A DNA stretch of 64,000 nucleotides. It comes from Antilocapra americana (Eukaryota > Chordata > Mammalia > Artiodactyla > Antilocapridae). The notes beneath the pieces are model-generated. The model did not search any database, was not told where the DNA came from, and worked only from the letters and a program-made list of their open reading frames with translations. The translations under genes and the position numbers were made by a program. The stretch covers positions 5,030,587-5,094,586 of the forward strand of contig ML660777.1 in the NCBI GenBank assembly GCA_007570785.1, given 5' to 3'. Below, piece after piece: positions 32,981-43,913 of the stretch; the first letter of the stretch is position 1; each line of letters opens with the position of its first letter.

Positions 32981-33222
32981 TTTTTTTTTTATTCATTGCC
33001 TCATTTGTTTTTTTTAATTAATTAATTTATTTTTTTAATTGTTTTTGCCATACATTGTCATGATATCACCATGGGTTTACATATGCTTCCCCTCCGGTAC
33101 CCCCCCCCCCCCTCTCCCCCCCCCCCCCCCTGGAAATCTCGCTGCACCAGCCCCGAGCATCAATCCTGGGCTGGCGATTGATTAGACATGAAAATTAACA
33201 TGCTTCAATGCCCTTCTCCCAT
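32981..33222 (-). mobile_element. Young L1 3' UTR only, with expanded C tract
   Basis: Antisense insertion with two stacked T-rich tails at the left. Perfect 12 bp duplication TGAGGTAGCTTT at 32969-32980 and 33223-33234. The normal polypyrimidine block is replaced by almost pure C. Confidence 0.95.
33100..33130 (+). repeat. C13-TCT-C15 tract
   Basis: C13 at 33100-33112, TCT, then C15 at 33116-33130. It lies within the L1 3' UTR and would be G-rich on the L1 sense strand. Confidence 0.95.
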
Positions 33223-33373
33223 TGAGGTAGCTTTAAAAGACATTTTTTAAAAAAACAGAACGTGAAATTTAAGCTTTGTTCTTTTATCCTACTGTTGAAA
33301 AAGTTGCTTTAAAATTCCTATAAGGATTCTGTCTATTGCATGTTTATAAAGCTTTAACTCTACTTTATGAATA

Positions 33374-33567
33374 GTGCTAGTTGCTCAGTCTTGTCCGACT
33401 CTGCAATTCCATGGACTGTAGCCCAGGCCATGCTTTCCAGAATTCTCCAGGCAAGAATACTGGAGTGGGTAGCCAAGTCCTTCTCCAGGGGCTCTTCCTG
33501 ACCCAGGGATCAAACCCAGGTCTCCTGCATTACAGGCAGATTCTTTATCATCTGGGCCACCAGAGAA
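33374..33567 (-). mobile_element. Bov-tA SINE
   Basis: Antisense from GTGCTAGTTGCTCAGTCTTG to GGGCCACCAGAGAAAC. Possible short duplication ATGAATA at 33367 and 33580, not secure. Confidence 0.93.
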
Positions 33568-33639
33568 ACACTTGCCACCAATGAATATGACAAGAAAAAA
33601 TGAATTCTAGATTTTATAATGTCAGTATGTGTGTAGTTA

Positions 33640-34137
33640 TCTTCTATTTGCTCCTTAAGATCCACTTTCTGTCTCCCTCTGTTCTGCTCTTAACCCTGGA
33701 GGTTGATCTGAATGGACTATTCTTTTTTTTTTTAATTTATTTATTTATTTTAATTGGAGGCTAAGAATGGACTATTCTAATAGGCTCCTGTGCCCTTTGG
33801 CTTTCCTTGGGTTTGGCCAGAAGGGAAGTCCTGCAGGAGAGCAGAAGCAGGGGATGAGGTCAGGGACTTTATTTTAGACAGAAGGCCTATCTGTGTCCCT
33901 CAGCATAAGCTCACTCTTCCTCTAAGGTGGTCTGTTCTACGTGACTTCCTCTCCCTTGGTTCCAGGTACCTCTCTCTACTCATGGTTCTCAGGCCTGGGA
34001 TGTGACAGCCCAGAGGTCCCTTTCAATTCCTTCTCTGCTCACACCTTTGCAATAGTACCCTTATTTATAAACCTTCCTTGAATTATTTTAATTTGTATGT
34101 GCCATCTCTTTCACGTTGAGACCCTAACTGACACAGC
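33640..34137 (+). mobile_element. Old LTR-like interspersed repeat, family unassigned
   Basis: Recognisable as a common mammalian repeat by AGATCCACTTTCTGTCTCCC, AATAGGCTCCTGTGCCCTTT, TTGCAATAGTACCC and the end GAGACCCTAACTGACACAG. It is interrupted by a 41 bp L1 tail at 33724-33764. I cannot give the family. Confidence 0.5.
33724..33764 (-). mobile_element. 41 bp L1 tail insertion
   Basis: T-rich tail followed by TTGGAGGCTA: the reverse complement of the last bases of the young L1 3' UTR (compare 24932-24966). Perfect 14 bp target duplication GAATGGACTATTCT at 33710-33723 and 33765-33778. An unusually short L1 insertion. Confidence 0.92.
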
Positions 34138-34161
34138 ATCCTTAAATGGTAGCTAGAGCAT

Positions 34162-34354
34162 AAGTTGTTTAGTTGCTAAGTAGTGTCCAATCGTTTTTGA
34201 TCCCATGGATTGTAGCCTGCCAGGCTCCTCTGTTCATGGGATTTCCCAAACAAGAACACTGGAGTGGATTGCAATTTGCTTCTCTAAGAGATCCGCCTGA
34301 CCCAGTGATCGAATCAAGGTCTCTTGAACTGGCAGTCAGGTTCTTTACCACTGA
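34162..34354 (-). mobile_element. Bov-tA SINE
   Basis: Antisense and rather diverged (GTGTCCAATCGTTTTTGATC). Flanking GAGCATA at about 34155-34161 and 34355-34361 is a likely short duplication. Confidence 0.88.
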
Positions 34355-34361
34355 GCATAGA

Positions 34362-34789
34362 ACCTGAATCTGCTCTGAAATGTTTATACCCATAGTCTAT
34401 GAAAAATGTTCCCTGATGATATTTTCATCTTCTTATTTAGATCCACTGGTCAACTTTTCAAAGAAACAATGTTGTATGTCATATGATATAAATTTTTCTC
34501 TAGTACACTCAGACTAGAAAAATATTCTCAGATTTACATCCAAATCTTTTTGCATATAGCTTATCTATATAAAATATAATTTATGGAAATACAGAAATAA
34601 GACTTTACAAAATAAATAGGTAAATTTTTAAGGTTTCATTTATCCAGTATCTAATAAGCTTTCTTTAAAACATATTTATTTATTTTTCCCAAATAAGCTT
34701 TTTAAAGGTTTATGAGGAAATTGATACATCAGTACTTCAAGCAAGCCATTGTTATTCAACATACACAGCATATAGGAAACCAGAGTTTC
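34362..34789. other. No recognisable feature
   Basis: AT-rich, nothing recognised. Confidence 0.4.
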
Positions 34790-35166
34790 TAACCCTTTCC
34801 TGTACACTGAATGTTTTTGTCCCTCTAAAATTCATATGTTAAAACCCAATCCCTATGTGATGGTATTGGGAGGTGGAACCTTGGGAGGTGATGAAGTCAT
34901 GAATATAGAAACCTTAAGAACATGATTTAGTACCCTTGTAAAAGAAGCCCCAGGAAACTCTCTTGCCCCTTTTGCTGTGAGAGGATATAGCAATAAGATA
35001 GCCATCTATGAACCAGGAAGCAAGCTCTCATCAAACACCAAATTCATCACTACCATGATATAAGACTTCACAGCCTCCAAAACTGTGAGAAAGAAATGTC
35101 TGTCATTTATAAGACACTCAGTCTGAGTAGTTTTGTATACTGTTTAGCCCAAACAGATTAAGACAC
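34790..35166 (+). mobile_element. MaLR-type LTR
   Basis: CACTGAATGTTTTTGTCCCT, GATGGTATTGGGAGGTGGAA, TTGCTGTGAGAGGATATAGC, CTCCAAAACTGTGAGAAAGA and the end AACAGATTAAGACACC form a complete-looking LTR of the MaLR style. A minus-strand relative is at 46300-46655. No coding part. Confidence 0.7.
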
Positions 35167-35253
35167 CTTGGAAACTCAAAATTTAAACATACAAATATTA
35201 GCAGACAACAGGTCATTAAAAAATATAAACCCCATAATACTAATATATCAAAG

Positions 35254-35426
35254 TTACTCAGTCATGTCCAACTCTTTGTGACCCCATGGACTATATGTAG
35301 CCCCCAGGCTCTTCTGTCCATGGAATTCTCCAGGCAAGAACAATGAAATGGGTAACCATTCCCTTTTCCAGGGGATCTCCCCGACCCAGGGACTGAAACT
35401 GGGTCTCCCACATTGAGGGCAGGTTC
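35254..35426 (-). mobile_element. Bov-tA SINE, head-truncated
   Basis: Antisense; lacks the tRNA 5' end. Perfect 9 bp duplication ATATCAAAG at 35245-35253 and 35427-35435. Confidence 0.93.
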
Positions 35427-35435
35427 ATATCAAAG

Positions 35436-35751
35436 ATAACCAACACTTATCATTTACATCACAAAGTATGAGGTATGCACAACTCAACCCCATCTGACCC
35501 AGGAGGAAAAGAGCCTTCAAATCTCCTGTCCACTGTCTCAGGACCAGCAAGCAAAGGAACCTGGATCCAAACCTTAGCATCCAACACAAAAGTTTATGAT
35601 CTTAACTACAAAAAAGTGTCCAAGAGCAACTCAAAGGCCACAGAAAAAACAAAAAAGAAAAATTTTCCAAAGCAAATGATTTATTTTATCCTGTTATATC
35701 AAACTCAAAGGAAGCTTAGAAAAAACTACCAAAAAAAGAAAAGAAACAAGA
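35436..35751. other. No recognisable feature
   Basis: A 105-codon plus-strand frame (35475-35792) ends in Lys-rich low-complexity sequence and runs into the L1 tail. Not credible as a gene. Confidence 0.4.
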
Positions 35752-35948
35752 ATGCACATATACACGCTACTATATATAAAATAGATAACTAATAAGGAGA
35801 ACTCTTTTCAATACTCTGTAATGGCCCACATGGGAAAAGAATCTAAAAAAGAGTGGCCGTACATATAACTGACTCACTCTGCTGTACACCTGAAACTAGC
35901 ACAACGTTGAATTAATAAATCAACTCTACTTCAATAAAAATTTTAAAA
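35752..35948 (+). mobile_element. L1 3' end (older artiodactyl L1)
   Basis: CTACTATATATAAAATAGAT, CATATAACTGACTCACTCTG, CACCTGAAACTAGCACAACG, then AATAAAAATTTTAAAAATTA. Confidence 0.85.
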
Positions 35949-36609
35949 ATTAAAAAATAAATACAAATATACAAAAACTAAAACATGCAACAGATAATCT
36001 CTCTTAGAAAAGCAATTTCCTTTTTAATAAAGTTATTTTTCTGTGTATGGTACACAAGAAGGGGTAGAAGGTGAGGTTGCAAATTGTACTATTTTGATAT
36101 TAGTCAAATGTTATTTTTGCTTATAGTTCCTGAGATGACACCATTGTATTTTTAATTTAACAGAAATTGCAAATAAGTGAAAACTTCCCTCTGATATACT
36201 GGCATGCTTGTTATAAGAGGCCTGAAGTTAAGCATGTATTGGCTACTCTATGCATACAAACAGAACATTCTCTGTGAAAGAAAATGGGCTAAAAAAAAAT
36301 CTGGACTAGACATAGCATAATTGATCTGTTTAATATATCAATTTTTCTGCAACTGTGATTTAGCATAACAACTTGCAAAAGTATTTTAAGATGAGACTGT
36401 TGATCAATGCTCACTTCTGGTAAATCCCTTTTGCACCATAGCCTTGTCCTGAGGAACAGGTAAAAATGAAACAAAAAAAGCACCAACTGAAGGTAACAAA
36501 TATGCCATGCCCTTTACAGATGTTTAGCCAATGCTGCTTTCGAATTTGAATAATTAAATTAGTTCTCAAAGGTGTAGTGTTCACAAACAGACTAAACATT
36601 TTTACATTT
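35949..36609. other. No recognisable feature
   Basis: Nothing recognised. Confidence 0.4.
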
Positions 36610-37190
36610 ATAGTTTAGTCATTTAGAAGAATTTGTGCCATCCATTTAGAAGGTAGAAGCTTCCACAGCAAAAAGCCTTACTTTGTGGTTGAGACGTGGT
36701 CTTCTTTTTTTCCTTTTCATCCATTTCATCCCCTTGTGGCAGCTCCATGTCTTTATTTGTCTTATTTTTCCCTTTAACACACGCTTCAAATGGATAGATT
36801 AGTTCATCAAAGGTGGTTTATAATTTCTATGAGTTCATAGACCCAACCACCATTCCTTTGTGATCCTAAAGAAAACGTAAAAGTATAATATCGGCACCAT
36901 AAAACAAGTGTGTCATAAATGATGAGTATTTTAAAGATGAGGTTAGTGCAAAAGAGTGATGCAATGAAAATAGACTGATATCCGAGCAGAGAAGTCACAG
37001 ATTCAGTGGACAGTCCTTCCTTGAGGATACCTGCTCTTGGAATGATGAGCTTGTTGAGGAGACCGTGGAAAAGCTGACAGATGTTCACTCAGGTCCACAG
37101 CTCCTCACCTTCCTTATGTGTCTTAGTGTGAGCAGGAATCCTTGTTAGCAGCTGACATGGTCTTGTGTCACGAGTTCTGGGTGTTGAAAT
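36610..37190 (-). pseudogene. Possible decayed coding stretch, unrecognised
   Basis: On the minus strand, 36807-37088 is open for 93 codons. It reads like a membrane protein (hydrophobic run SIFIASLFCTNLIFKILIIY) and ends GGWVYELIEIINHL. A shift of one base would continue it into a charged tail at 36660-36800 (TTSQPQSK and GDEMDEKEKKK). Frame-shifted continuity and varied composition suggest an old processed pseudogene, but I cannot match it to any protein. I see no polyA tail or target duplication, and the frame could be chance. Confidence 0.2.
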
Positions 37191-37825
37191 CAGGCCACCC
37201 CATCTGATTTCTTAAAACCCTCTCTTCTGTAGGCTGATGGTGGAAAAGGTCAATTATGAAACAGGAAATTTTGACACAACTCAACATCCCTAGTCACAAA
37301 GAAACATTTACAAAACAAATGCCCCAATGCAAATTCAAATTCCTAATTGATTATAATGTAGATATGAGTACTGGACATAATCTATTCACTCCTTATTTCT
37401 TTTATGGTCCTAGTACATCATCTTTCCAGCTTAAGTAAGGAGTACACTGCTCTTCATGGAAAAAGAATAAATGGCACCTAATGTTGACAAATTACTTGAA
37501 TGTAATATAAATACAATGTAGCTTATATAAATATGGCATAAATTCTGTATGACTACAAGTTCTTTAAAAAACTACAAAATTTAAGCAAATCCACATGTTA
37601 CAAGTATAGAGTTAATAATATTAAAATAAACAGCATTGATTTAATGTTTTTTTGATGAAGCAAAACCACAAATGTCTACTCCAAAAGTGCATTGGGATTA
37701 TTTGTATTTCCTTTATCTATATGAGTCTCTTTATTTTGAAGCTAACACTCATTTGAATGAGTCTCCTTATTATTGCTATGATTTTTCTTTTTAAACTATA
37801 CATTCATCTTGAACCATCAAACCAC
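37191..37825. other. No recognisable feature
   Basis: AT-rich, nothing recognised. Confidence 0.4.
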
Positions 37826-38037
37826 GATTTTTTTAATTTTATTGAGATATAAAATTGACAAATAGAAATGTAAGAAACTTTAAAGTATTGGTGGTGGTGA
37901 TTTAATATATATTTGCATTGTGAAAAGATTCCCACCACCTAATTAATTAACATTAATTACCTCATGTACTGATCTTTCTCTTTTTTTGGTGAGAACATTA
38001 CATTTCTACTCTCTTAGCAAATTTCAATTATATAATA

Positions 38038-38244
38038 CAATTGACACTTGAACAATATGATATTTAGGGGCATCAACTTCCCACACAGTAGAAAATCAAA
38101 GTATAATTTTAATAGGCTACTCTATCCACAATTACACAGCCAAGTAGTCAACCAACCACAGATTGTATAATATGCATTTAATTTAAAAAAATGTGTGCAT
38201 GTGGACTCATGCAGTTCAACCCTGTGTTGTACAAGGATCAACTG
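38038..38244 (+). mobile_element. MER2-type Tigger (TcMar) DNA transposon remnant
   Basis: Ends CAATTGACACTTGAACAATA and TTGTACAAGGATCAACTG are inverted repeats of the MER2/Tigger type and are flanked by TA at 38036-38037 and 38245-38246. Internally deleted, no transposase frame. It interrupts the L1 3' UTR. Confidence 0.85.
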
Positions 38245-38576
38245 TACACATGTTTTAGTGTAAACTTATTCATCTCATAGCTGAAAGTTTTTACCCTTTT
38301 ACCAACCTTTCCTTATTTCCCCCAACCTGCAGGTTCTGACAACCACTTTTCTAATCTCTGTTTCTATGAGATTCCACATGTAAGTGGAATCTTTTTTTTT
38401 TATTTAAGATTCCACATATAAGTGACACAGTGCAGTAATTGCCTTTCCATGTCCGGCTTGCTTCACTTAATATAATGCCCTCAAGGTCCATCCATGTTGT
38501 TGCAAATGGCAGGATTTCCTTCTTTCTCATGGCTAAATCATATTACAAATTTATTTTATGTATTATTTATATTTAT

Positions 38577-38688
38577 TATGTTTGCTCAGTCATATCTTAC
38601 TCTTTGAAATCCACTGGATTGCAGCCCTCCAGACTCCCCTGTCCATGGGATTTTTCAGGCAAGAATACTGGAGAGGGTTGCCATTTCA
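38577..38688 (-). mobile_element. Bov-tA SINE fragment
   Basis: Antisense 3' half (TATGTTTGCTCAGTCATATC to AGAGGGTTGCCATTTC) within the old L1. The tRNA head is missing. Confidence 0.88.
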
Positions 38689-40397
38689 GAGAAATATATA
38701 CTTATGTATAACATACATCCCTTATCCATTTATCTGTTGATGGACACTTAGGTTGTTTCCATAATCTGGATATTGTGAATAGTACTGCAATAAACATGGG
38801 GGTGCAGATATATAGTCTGTATCTTTTTTTTAATATCTTCAGCTTCTTGTTTTTTCATTTATTTTGTATTTATATCCAGAATTGGGATTGTTGGATCATA
38901 TAATTGTTCTATTTAACTTGGATTGAAACTTCCATTCTCTCTTCCATAGTGGCTGCACCAATTTATATTCCCACCAGCATGGTACAAGGTTTCTTTTTTC
39001 TCACCAACTTGTCACTCTGATGCTAACCATTCTAACAGATGTGAGCAGATAACTCATAACTCATTAATCCCTGATGATTAGTCACGTTGAGCACTTTTTC
39101 TTGTACTGATGGCCATTTGCATGTCCTTTTTTGGAGAAATGTCTACACAGTTCCTCTGTCCATTTTAAAATCCAATTAAAATGGTTTTTTGCTTTTGACT
39201 TGTATGAGACTTTCACATATTTTGGACATTAACCCCTTATCAAGATATATGATTTGCAAACATATTCTCTCATTCAGTAAACTAACTTTTCATCTTGTTG
39301 ATGGTTTCCTTTGCTATGCAGAAGCTTTTTATTGATGTAGTACCACTTCTTTACTTTTGCCTTTGTTGCCTTTGCTATGGTGTCCAATCCAAAAAAATCA
39401 CTGCCAATGTCAAGGAGTTTACCCCTATGTTTTCTTCCAGGAATTTTATAGTTTCAGGTCTTATGCTCAAATATTTAATCCATTTTGAGTTGATTGTGGG
39501 GTAGGGTGTAGGAGAGAAGTCCAGTTTCATTCTTTTGCATTTGGCTGTCCTGTTTTCCTAACACCATTTATTGAAAATATTGTCCTTTTCCCATTATATT
39601 CTTGGTGCCTTTGTGGAAAATTAATTGACCATATATGCATGAGTTTAGTTCTGGGCTTTTTATTCTAATCCACTCATCTATATGCCTGTATTTACATTAA
39701 CTACCATACTTTGTCTATGAAAATGATATTGGAACTTTGATAGAGATTACATTAAATACCTATCAAAATGCTTTGGGTAGTATGGATATTTTAACAACAT
39801 TAATCCTACCAGTTCATGAGCACAGATTACCTTTTCATTTATTTTTGTCTTCTTCAATTTCTTTCACTTCTATCTTATAGTTTTCAGTGTATAGATCTTT
39901 CACCTCTTTGGTTAAATTTGTTTGTAGGTATATTATTCTTTTAGATGCAATTGTGTATAGGATTGTTTTCCTAACTTTTTTTCTGATAGTTCATTGTTAG
40001 TGTGTAGAAACACACATGATCTCTGTGTATTAAATTTGTATCCTCCACCTTTGCTGAATTTATTTGTTAGCTCTAACAGTATTTTTGGTGATGTATTTAT
40101 AATTTTGTGTTTATAAAATACCAACCACAAATAGAGAAAGTTTTACTTCTTCCTTTCTGATTTGAATATCTTTTACTTCTTTTCCTTGCCTAATTTCTCT
40201 GGCTAGGGCTTGCAGTAGTATATCAAAAGTGACAAGGGTATCTTCATCTTGTTCCTAATCTTAAATGAAGAGTTTTCAACTTTTCACCATTGAGCATGAT
40301 GTCCACTGTGGGCTTGTTTCATGTGGTTTTTATTATGTTGAGGTATATTTTCTATATATTCAGTTTGCTGAAAGATTTTATCATGAATGGATGTTAA

Positions 40398-40515
40398 AGT
40401 GAAAAGTAAAAGTCACTCAGTCATGTCCAACTTTTTGTGACTCCATGGACTATACAGTCCATGGAATTCTCTAAGCCAGAATACTGGAGTGAGTATCTAT
40501 TCTCTTCTCCAGTGG
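40398..40515 (-). mobile_element. Bov-tA/BovA SINE fragment
   Basis: Antisense fragment with GTGAAAAGTAAAAGTCACTC and ACTATACAGTCCATGGAATT. It splits the L1 phrase GGATGTTGAATTTTG, leaving GGATGTT at the left and GGATCTGTT at the right as a probable duplication. Confidence 0.88.
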
Positions 40516-41024
40516 ATCTGTTGAATTTTGTCAAATGCTTTTTCTGCATCAGTTGAGATAATTATATGATTTTTATCCTCCGTTATATTATTGTGAAGTA
40601 TTGCATTGACTGATTTGCAAATGTTGAACCATCCTTGCATTGTTGGAATAAATTCCACTTAACTGTGTGTGATCTTTTACTGTATTATTGAATTTGGTTT
40701 GCTAGTATTTTGTCTAGGATTTCTACATTTATGCTTGTCAGAAAAATTGGCCTGTAATTTCCTTTTCTTGTAGTGTCCTTGCCTGGACTTCATATTATGG
40801 TAATGCTGGCCTCATAAGATGAGTTCAGAAGTGTTCCCTCCTCTTCCACGTTTTGGAAGAGTTAGACAAGAATTAGCATTAATTCTTCTTTATTAAATGT
40901 TTGGTAGAATTCATCACTTAAGCCATCTGATCCTGGACTATTGTTTGTTGGGAGGTTTTTAAATTACTAATTCAGTCTTTTTATCAGTAATGAAACTGTT
41001 CAGACTTTCTATTTCTTAATGTGG

Positions 41025-41145
41025 TGACCTGAATTGCAAGGAAATCTAAAAAGAGTGGATATATGTATACATATAACTGATTCACTTTGTTATAGAGCAG
41101 AAACTAACACATTTTAAAACACCCATACTCCAATAAAAAAATTAA
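41025..41145 (+). mobile_element. L1 3' terminal fragment
   Basis: ACATATAACTGATTCACTTT and GAGCAGAAACTAACACA, then an ATAAAAAAATTAATAAA tail. Opposite in orientation to the L1 it abuts. Confidence 0.75.
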
Positions 41146-41438
41146 TAAAGGTGTTACATTGTGAATGGAGGGTAAGTAGTGAGTAAGAGTAGGTTTTTCT
41201 GAAAATATAAGCTGAAAAACCCTACACTCTACCCTGCATTCTCCAATGCTTGTTGAAGAAGATTAAATAGACAGACTTTTAGCAAGCCTTCTCTTTTAAG
41301 TTAATTTAGGGGCTGATTATATATGTGTCAGGTGCATTTGATAACTTCTGGTCCTATAGCCAATTTATGATCTCTTGACCTGGAGTGGCTTATAATTCGA
41401 ATTCTTATTTATTTTTAATTTTTAAAAAATGTGACTTC
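41146..41438. other. No recognisable feature
   Basis: Nothing recognised. Confidence 0.4.
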
Positions 41439-41590
41439 CCTGGCAGTCTAGTAGTTAAGACTTTGCCTTCCAATGCAGAGGGTACAGGTTAAATCCCTGG
41501 TCAGGGAACTAAGAACCCACATGCCTTATGGCCCAAACCTCCATAAAACAGAAGCAATATTGTAACAAATTCAATAAAGAATTTTAAGTG
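41439..41590 (+). mobile_element. CHR-2-type SINE
   Basis: GACTTCCCTGGCAGTCTAGT head and the diagnostic tail ATAAAACAGAAGCAATATTG, CAAATTCAATAAAG. Confidence 0.9.
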
Positions 41591-41609
41591 GTCTACACCA
41601 AAAGAAAAA

Positions 41610-41742
41610 TCTTTAAAAAAATTTGGGGGACAGCACTCATGCATGGATCATGTGGGAACCTAGTTCCCCAGCCAGGGATGGGACCCACACGCCCTGCACT
41701 AGCAGTGTGGAGTCTTAACCACTGGACCACCAGAGAAGGCCC
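41610..41742 (-). mobile_element. CHR-type tRNA SINE
   Basis: Antisense, only about 20 bases from the previous SINE and in opposite orientation: GTGGGAACCTAGTTCCCCAG, CTTAACCACTGGACCACCAG. Confidence 0.88.
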
Positions 41743-41849
41743 CTACTTTTAAAGATCACCTACTACACTTGGACTTTTTTTTTTTAAGTCATTGTGGAAC
41801 TGATAAGTCTACCAAGAAGTTAAAAAACAATTTTTTTAGCTCATTTGTA

Positions 41850-41869
41850 AGGCTATGTTAACATAGCCT
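41850..41869. repeat. Perfect 20 bp palindrome
   Basis: AGGCTATGTTAACATAGCCT is identical to its own reverse complement. No spacer. Confidence 0.97.
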
Positions 41870-42169
41870 CTAGCAAGGCAGGGTAATCATAGGAGTGAAG
41901 CTAGAAGACTGATTTTTAAGATGATAGTTCATAGAAAGTATCAGTTACAGAGTCAGCAGGCAGGACAATGGCCTTTTAAAATATTAGAAAGTGTTTGAAT
42001 TGAAGTAGGGAGTCTCAGTAAGCAAATGATCCACTTTCAATTTGAGGCTGTACTTTTCTTAGCTGGATACTATTCAAAGTTCCTGGGCCTTGGCTTCATT
42101 GTCTACATTATGGGATAATATTTCTATTCAGAATGAAATAAGACAGGATGCATAAAAGTGGTTGAAAAT

Positions 42170-42230
42170 AGAGACAGAAAGGAGGGAGGGAAGGAGGGAA
42201 GAAGGGAAGGGAGAAAGGAAGAAAGAGAAT
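42170..42230 (+). repeat. GGAA/GGGA-rich polypurine tract
   Basis: About 60 bases of A and G only, apart from its edges, built from GGAGG, GGGAAG and GAAAG units. Confidence 0.9.
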
Positions 42231-43187
42231 ATCAGCTGTATTCCAAAGAAAGAGCCAGAGATTTACATGTGACTTTTTAAATTTAAACTTAAGGTAAGAG
42301 TGTACTTGAGAAGTACTCGGTTGTAACACTGACTTCAATCCACCACTTTTTGAACTAAGTGCAGTGAGTGCTGTGACTTTGTTGAGCTGCTTGCTTTTTT
42401 GTATTATTACTTGAATGACATATTAACCCATCATACATTTCACCTTTGGAACAGTTGAATTGCATTTTGGTGCCTGACCATGAGTTACTGTGGCTCAGAA
42501 TACTTAAGAAAGTTGACTACATGCATAAAATTTATGAGTAGCAGAGTGAGAACATGGCAGAATCCCATAAATCACTTTTATTGAGAGTTGAGTCACTGTT
42601 TGCTATGAAAATAATTTATAGGGCAATGTTCCATTTGAGGCAAAATGAAAATTAATGGCCTTTGTCAAGATAATGATGAATAAATTTCAACACCAGTGGA
42701 AAAGAACCAGTTTCATAGAAAATGTAAACTCTCTACTATATTATTTATCATTATAAATATTTCAGGCTCTTTGGTAAAAAGTTAGGAAGTTTGGCTGAAC
42801 TGGATATTGTTCACAGTGCTAGCTAGTCTCTGTGCGTTCTCCCAGATCTATTTTTGGCCCTCCTATCTGCTGCTCTGAGCCCCAAGAGTTCCTAAGGCAG
42901 AATGACAATCGGCAGAATATTTCCTCTTCACTCCCTTCCAGGCTTGACACCGAGGTTCTGGCAGTAGATGTGTCCCTGATCACAGCAGCTGCCATGGAGC
43001 TCAGGTCTGCTTATAAATCTGGGGAAGGAAAGCCTTCTGCTGGCACTTGTTCTGGATCATTCCAGAACATACTATATCATAACATATGAAACATATGGTT
43101 TCATATGGAACATTCACACCATATGAAACCTGCCTCAGGTTTTCTTCTTGGTTCCTTTCACCTGTCCTCACCTGTGTAAACTTAATT
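42231..43187. other. No assignable repeat or gene; small hairpin inside
   Basis: Contains the inverted repeat at 43083-43107 (arms CATATGAAAC and GTTTCATATG, 5-base loop), with a third copy of the arm at 43119-43128. Otherwise nothing recognised. Confidence 0.4.
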
Positions 43188-43407
43188 AGTGCTAAGTTGC
43201 TTCAGTTGTATCTGACTTTTTTTTGCGACTCCATGGGCTGTAGCCTGCCAGACTTCTCTGTCCATAGGATTCTCCAGGTAAGAATACTGGAGCCGACTGC
43301 CATTTCCTCCTCCGGGGAATCTTCCCAACCCAGGGAGCAAACCCACATCTCTATGTCTCCTACACTGGCAGATGGGTTCTTTACCACCAGCACCATCTGG
43401 GAAGCCA
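43188..43407 (-). mobile_element. Bov-tA SINE
   Basis: Antisense, near full length, with a T8 insertion in the BovB-derived part (TCTGACTTTTTTTTGCGAC) and an extra CTATGTCTCCTACACTGG head variant. Confidence 0.94.
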
Positions 43408-43913
43408 ATTCTTACCCAAATCCTGCCTGGAGGGACTTGTTTTTTGCTGGGGCCTAACTGGATATATTCTCTGTAAACAAAGTGTTTGAAACCCTTCTGG
43501 GGCATGTTCTAGGGTGCCCGTTCTTGGTCTCCCCCATTTTATGCCCATCTTCCTTTCCTGTCTGTCTGTTCTGGACTTCATGCTTGCAGAGTTTCCTGAA
43601 CAAGCAATCCAGTTGTGTAAGGTCAACTGCCTGTATGTATATGTGTACACACACATTCATATATGTATTCACGAAATTAAAATATCAATAATTCCTTTTG
43701 TACCTTTTCTTTCAGCACTTTAAAGTCTATATTTAATGTACCTTTTTTTCTTAGTTCCTTTTAAGGTTTTTCCTCATATGTTTGACTTACAGGAGGTTGA
43801 TTATGATGTGCCTTTGTTTTTGTTTTTGTATATTTATGAAACAGGGATAGGCAAGTTCTTAGACATGACACCAAAAATATAATCACTAAGGATGGCATTA
43901 ATAAATTTCCATA
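43408..43913. other. No recognisable feature
   Basis: Nothing beyond short TG/CA runs near 43630-43665. Confidence 0.4.

Larger units (their letters stand above)
37826..41020 (-). mobile_element. Long old L1 (L1M) remnant, 3' UTR to reverse-transcriptase region
   Basis: About 3.2 kb of antisense L1. From left to right it shows the 3' UTR (GAGATATAAAATTGACAAAT), GTTGTTGCAAATGGCAGGAT, AGAATTGGGATTGTTGGATC, the ORF2 C-terminal half (TGGTTTCCTTTGCTATGCAG; AATCCATTTTGAGTTGATTG) and the reverse-transcriptase region (CTTTTTCTGCATCAGTTGAG; GCCTGTAATTTCC). Stops and indels are frequent. It contains a MER2-type element and two SINE fragments. Confidence 0.9.

Noticed and set aside
35475..35792. 105-codon plus-strand frame
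   Set aside because: Ends in a Lys-rich low-complexity run and enters an L1 tail; no recognisable domain.
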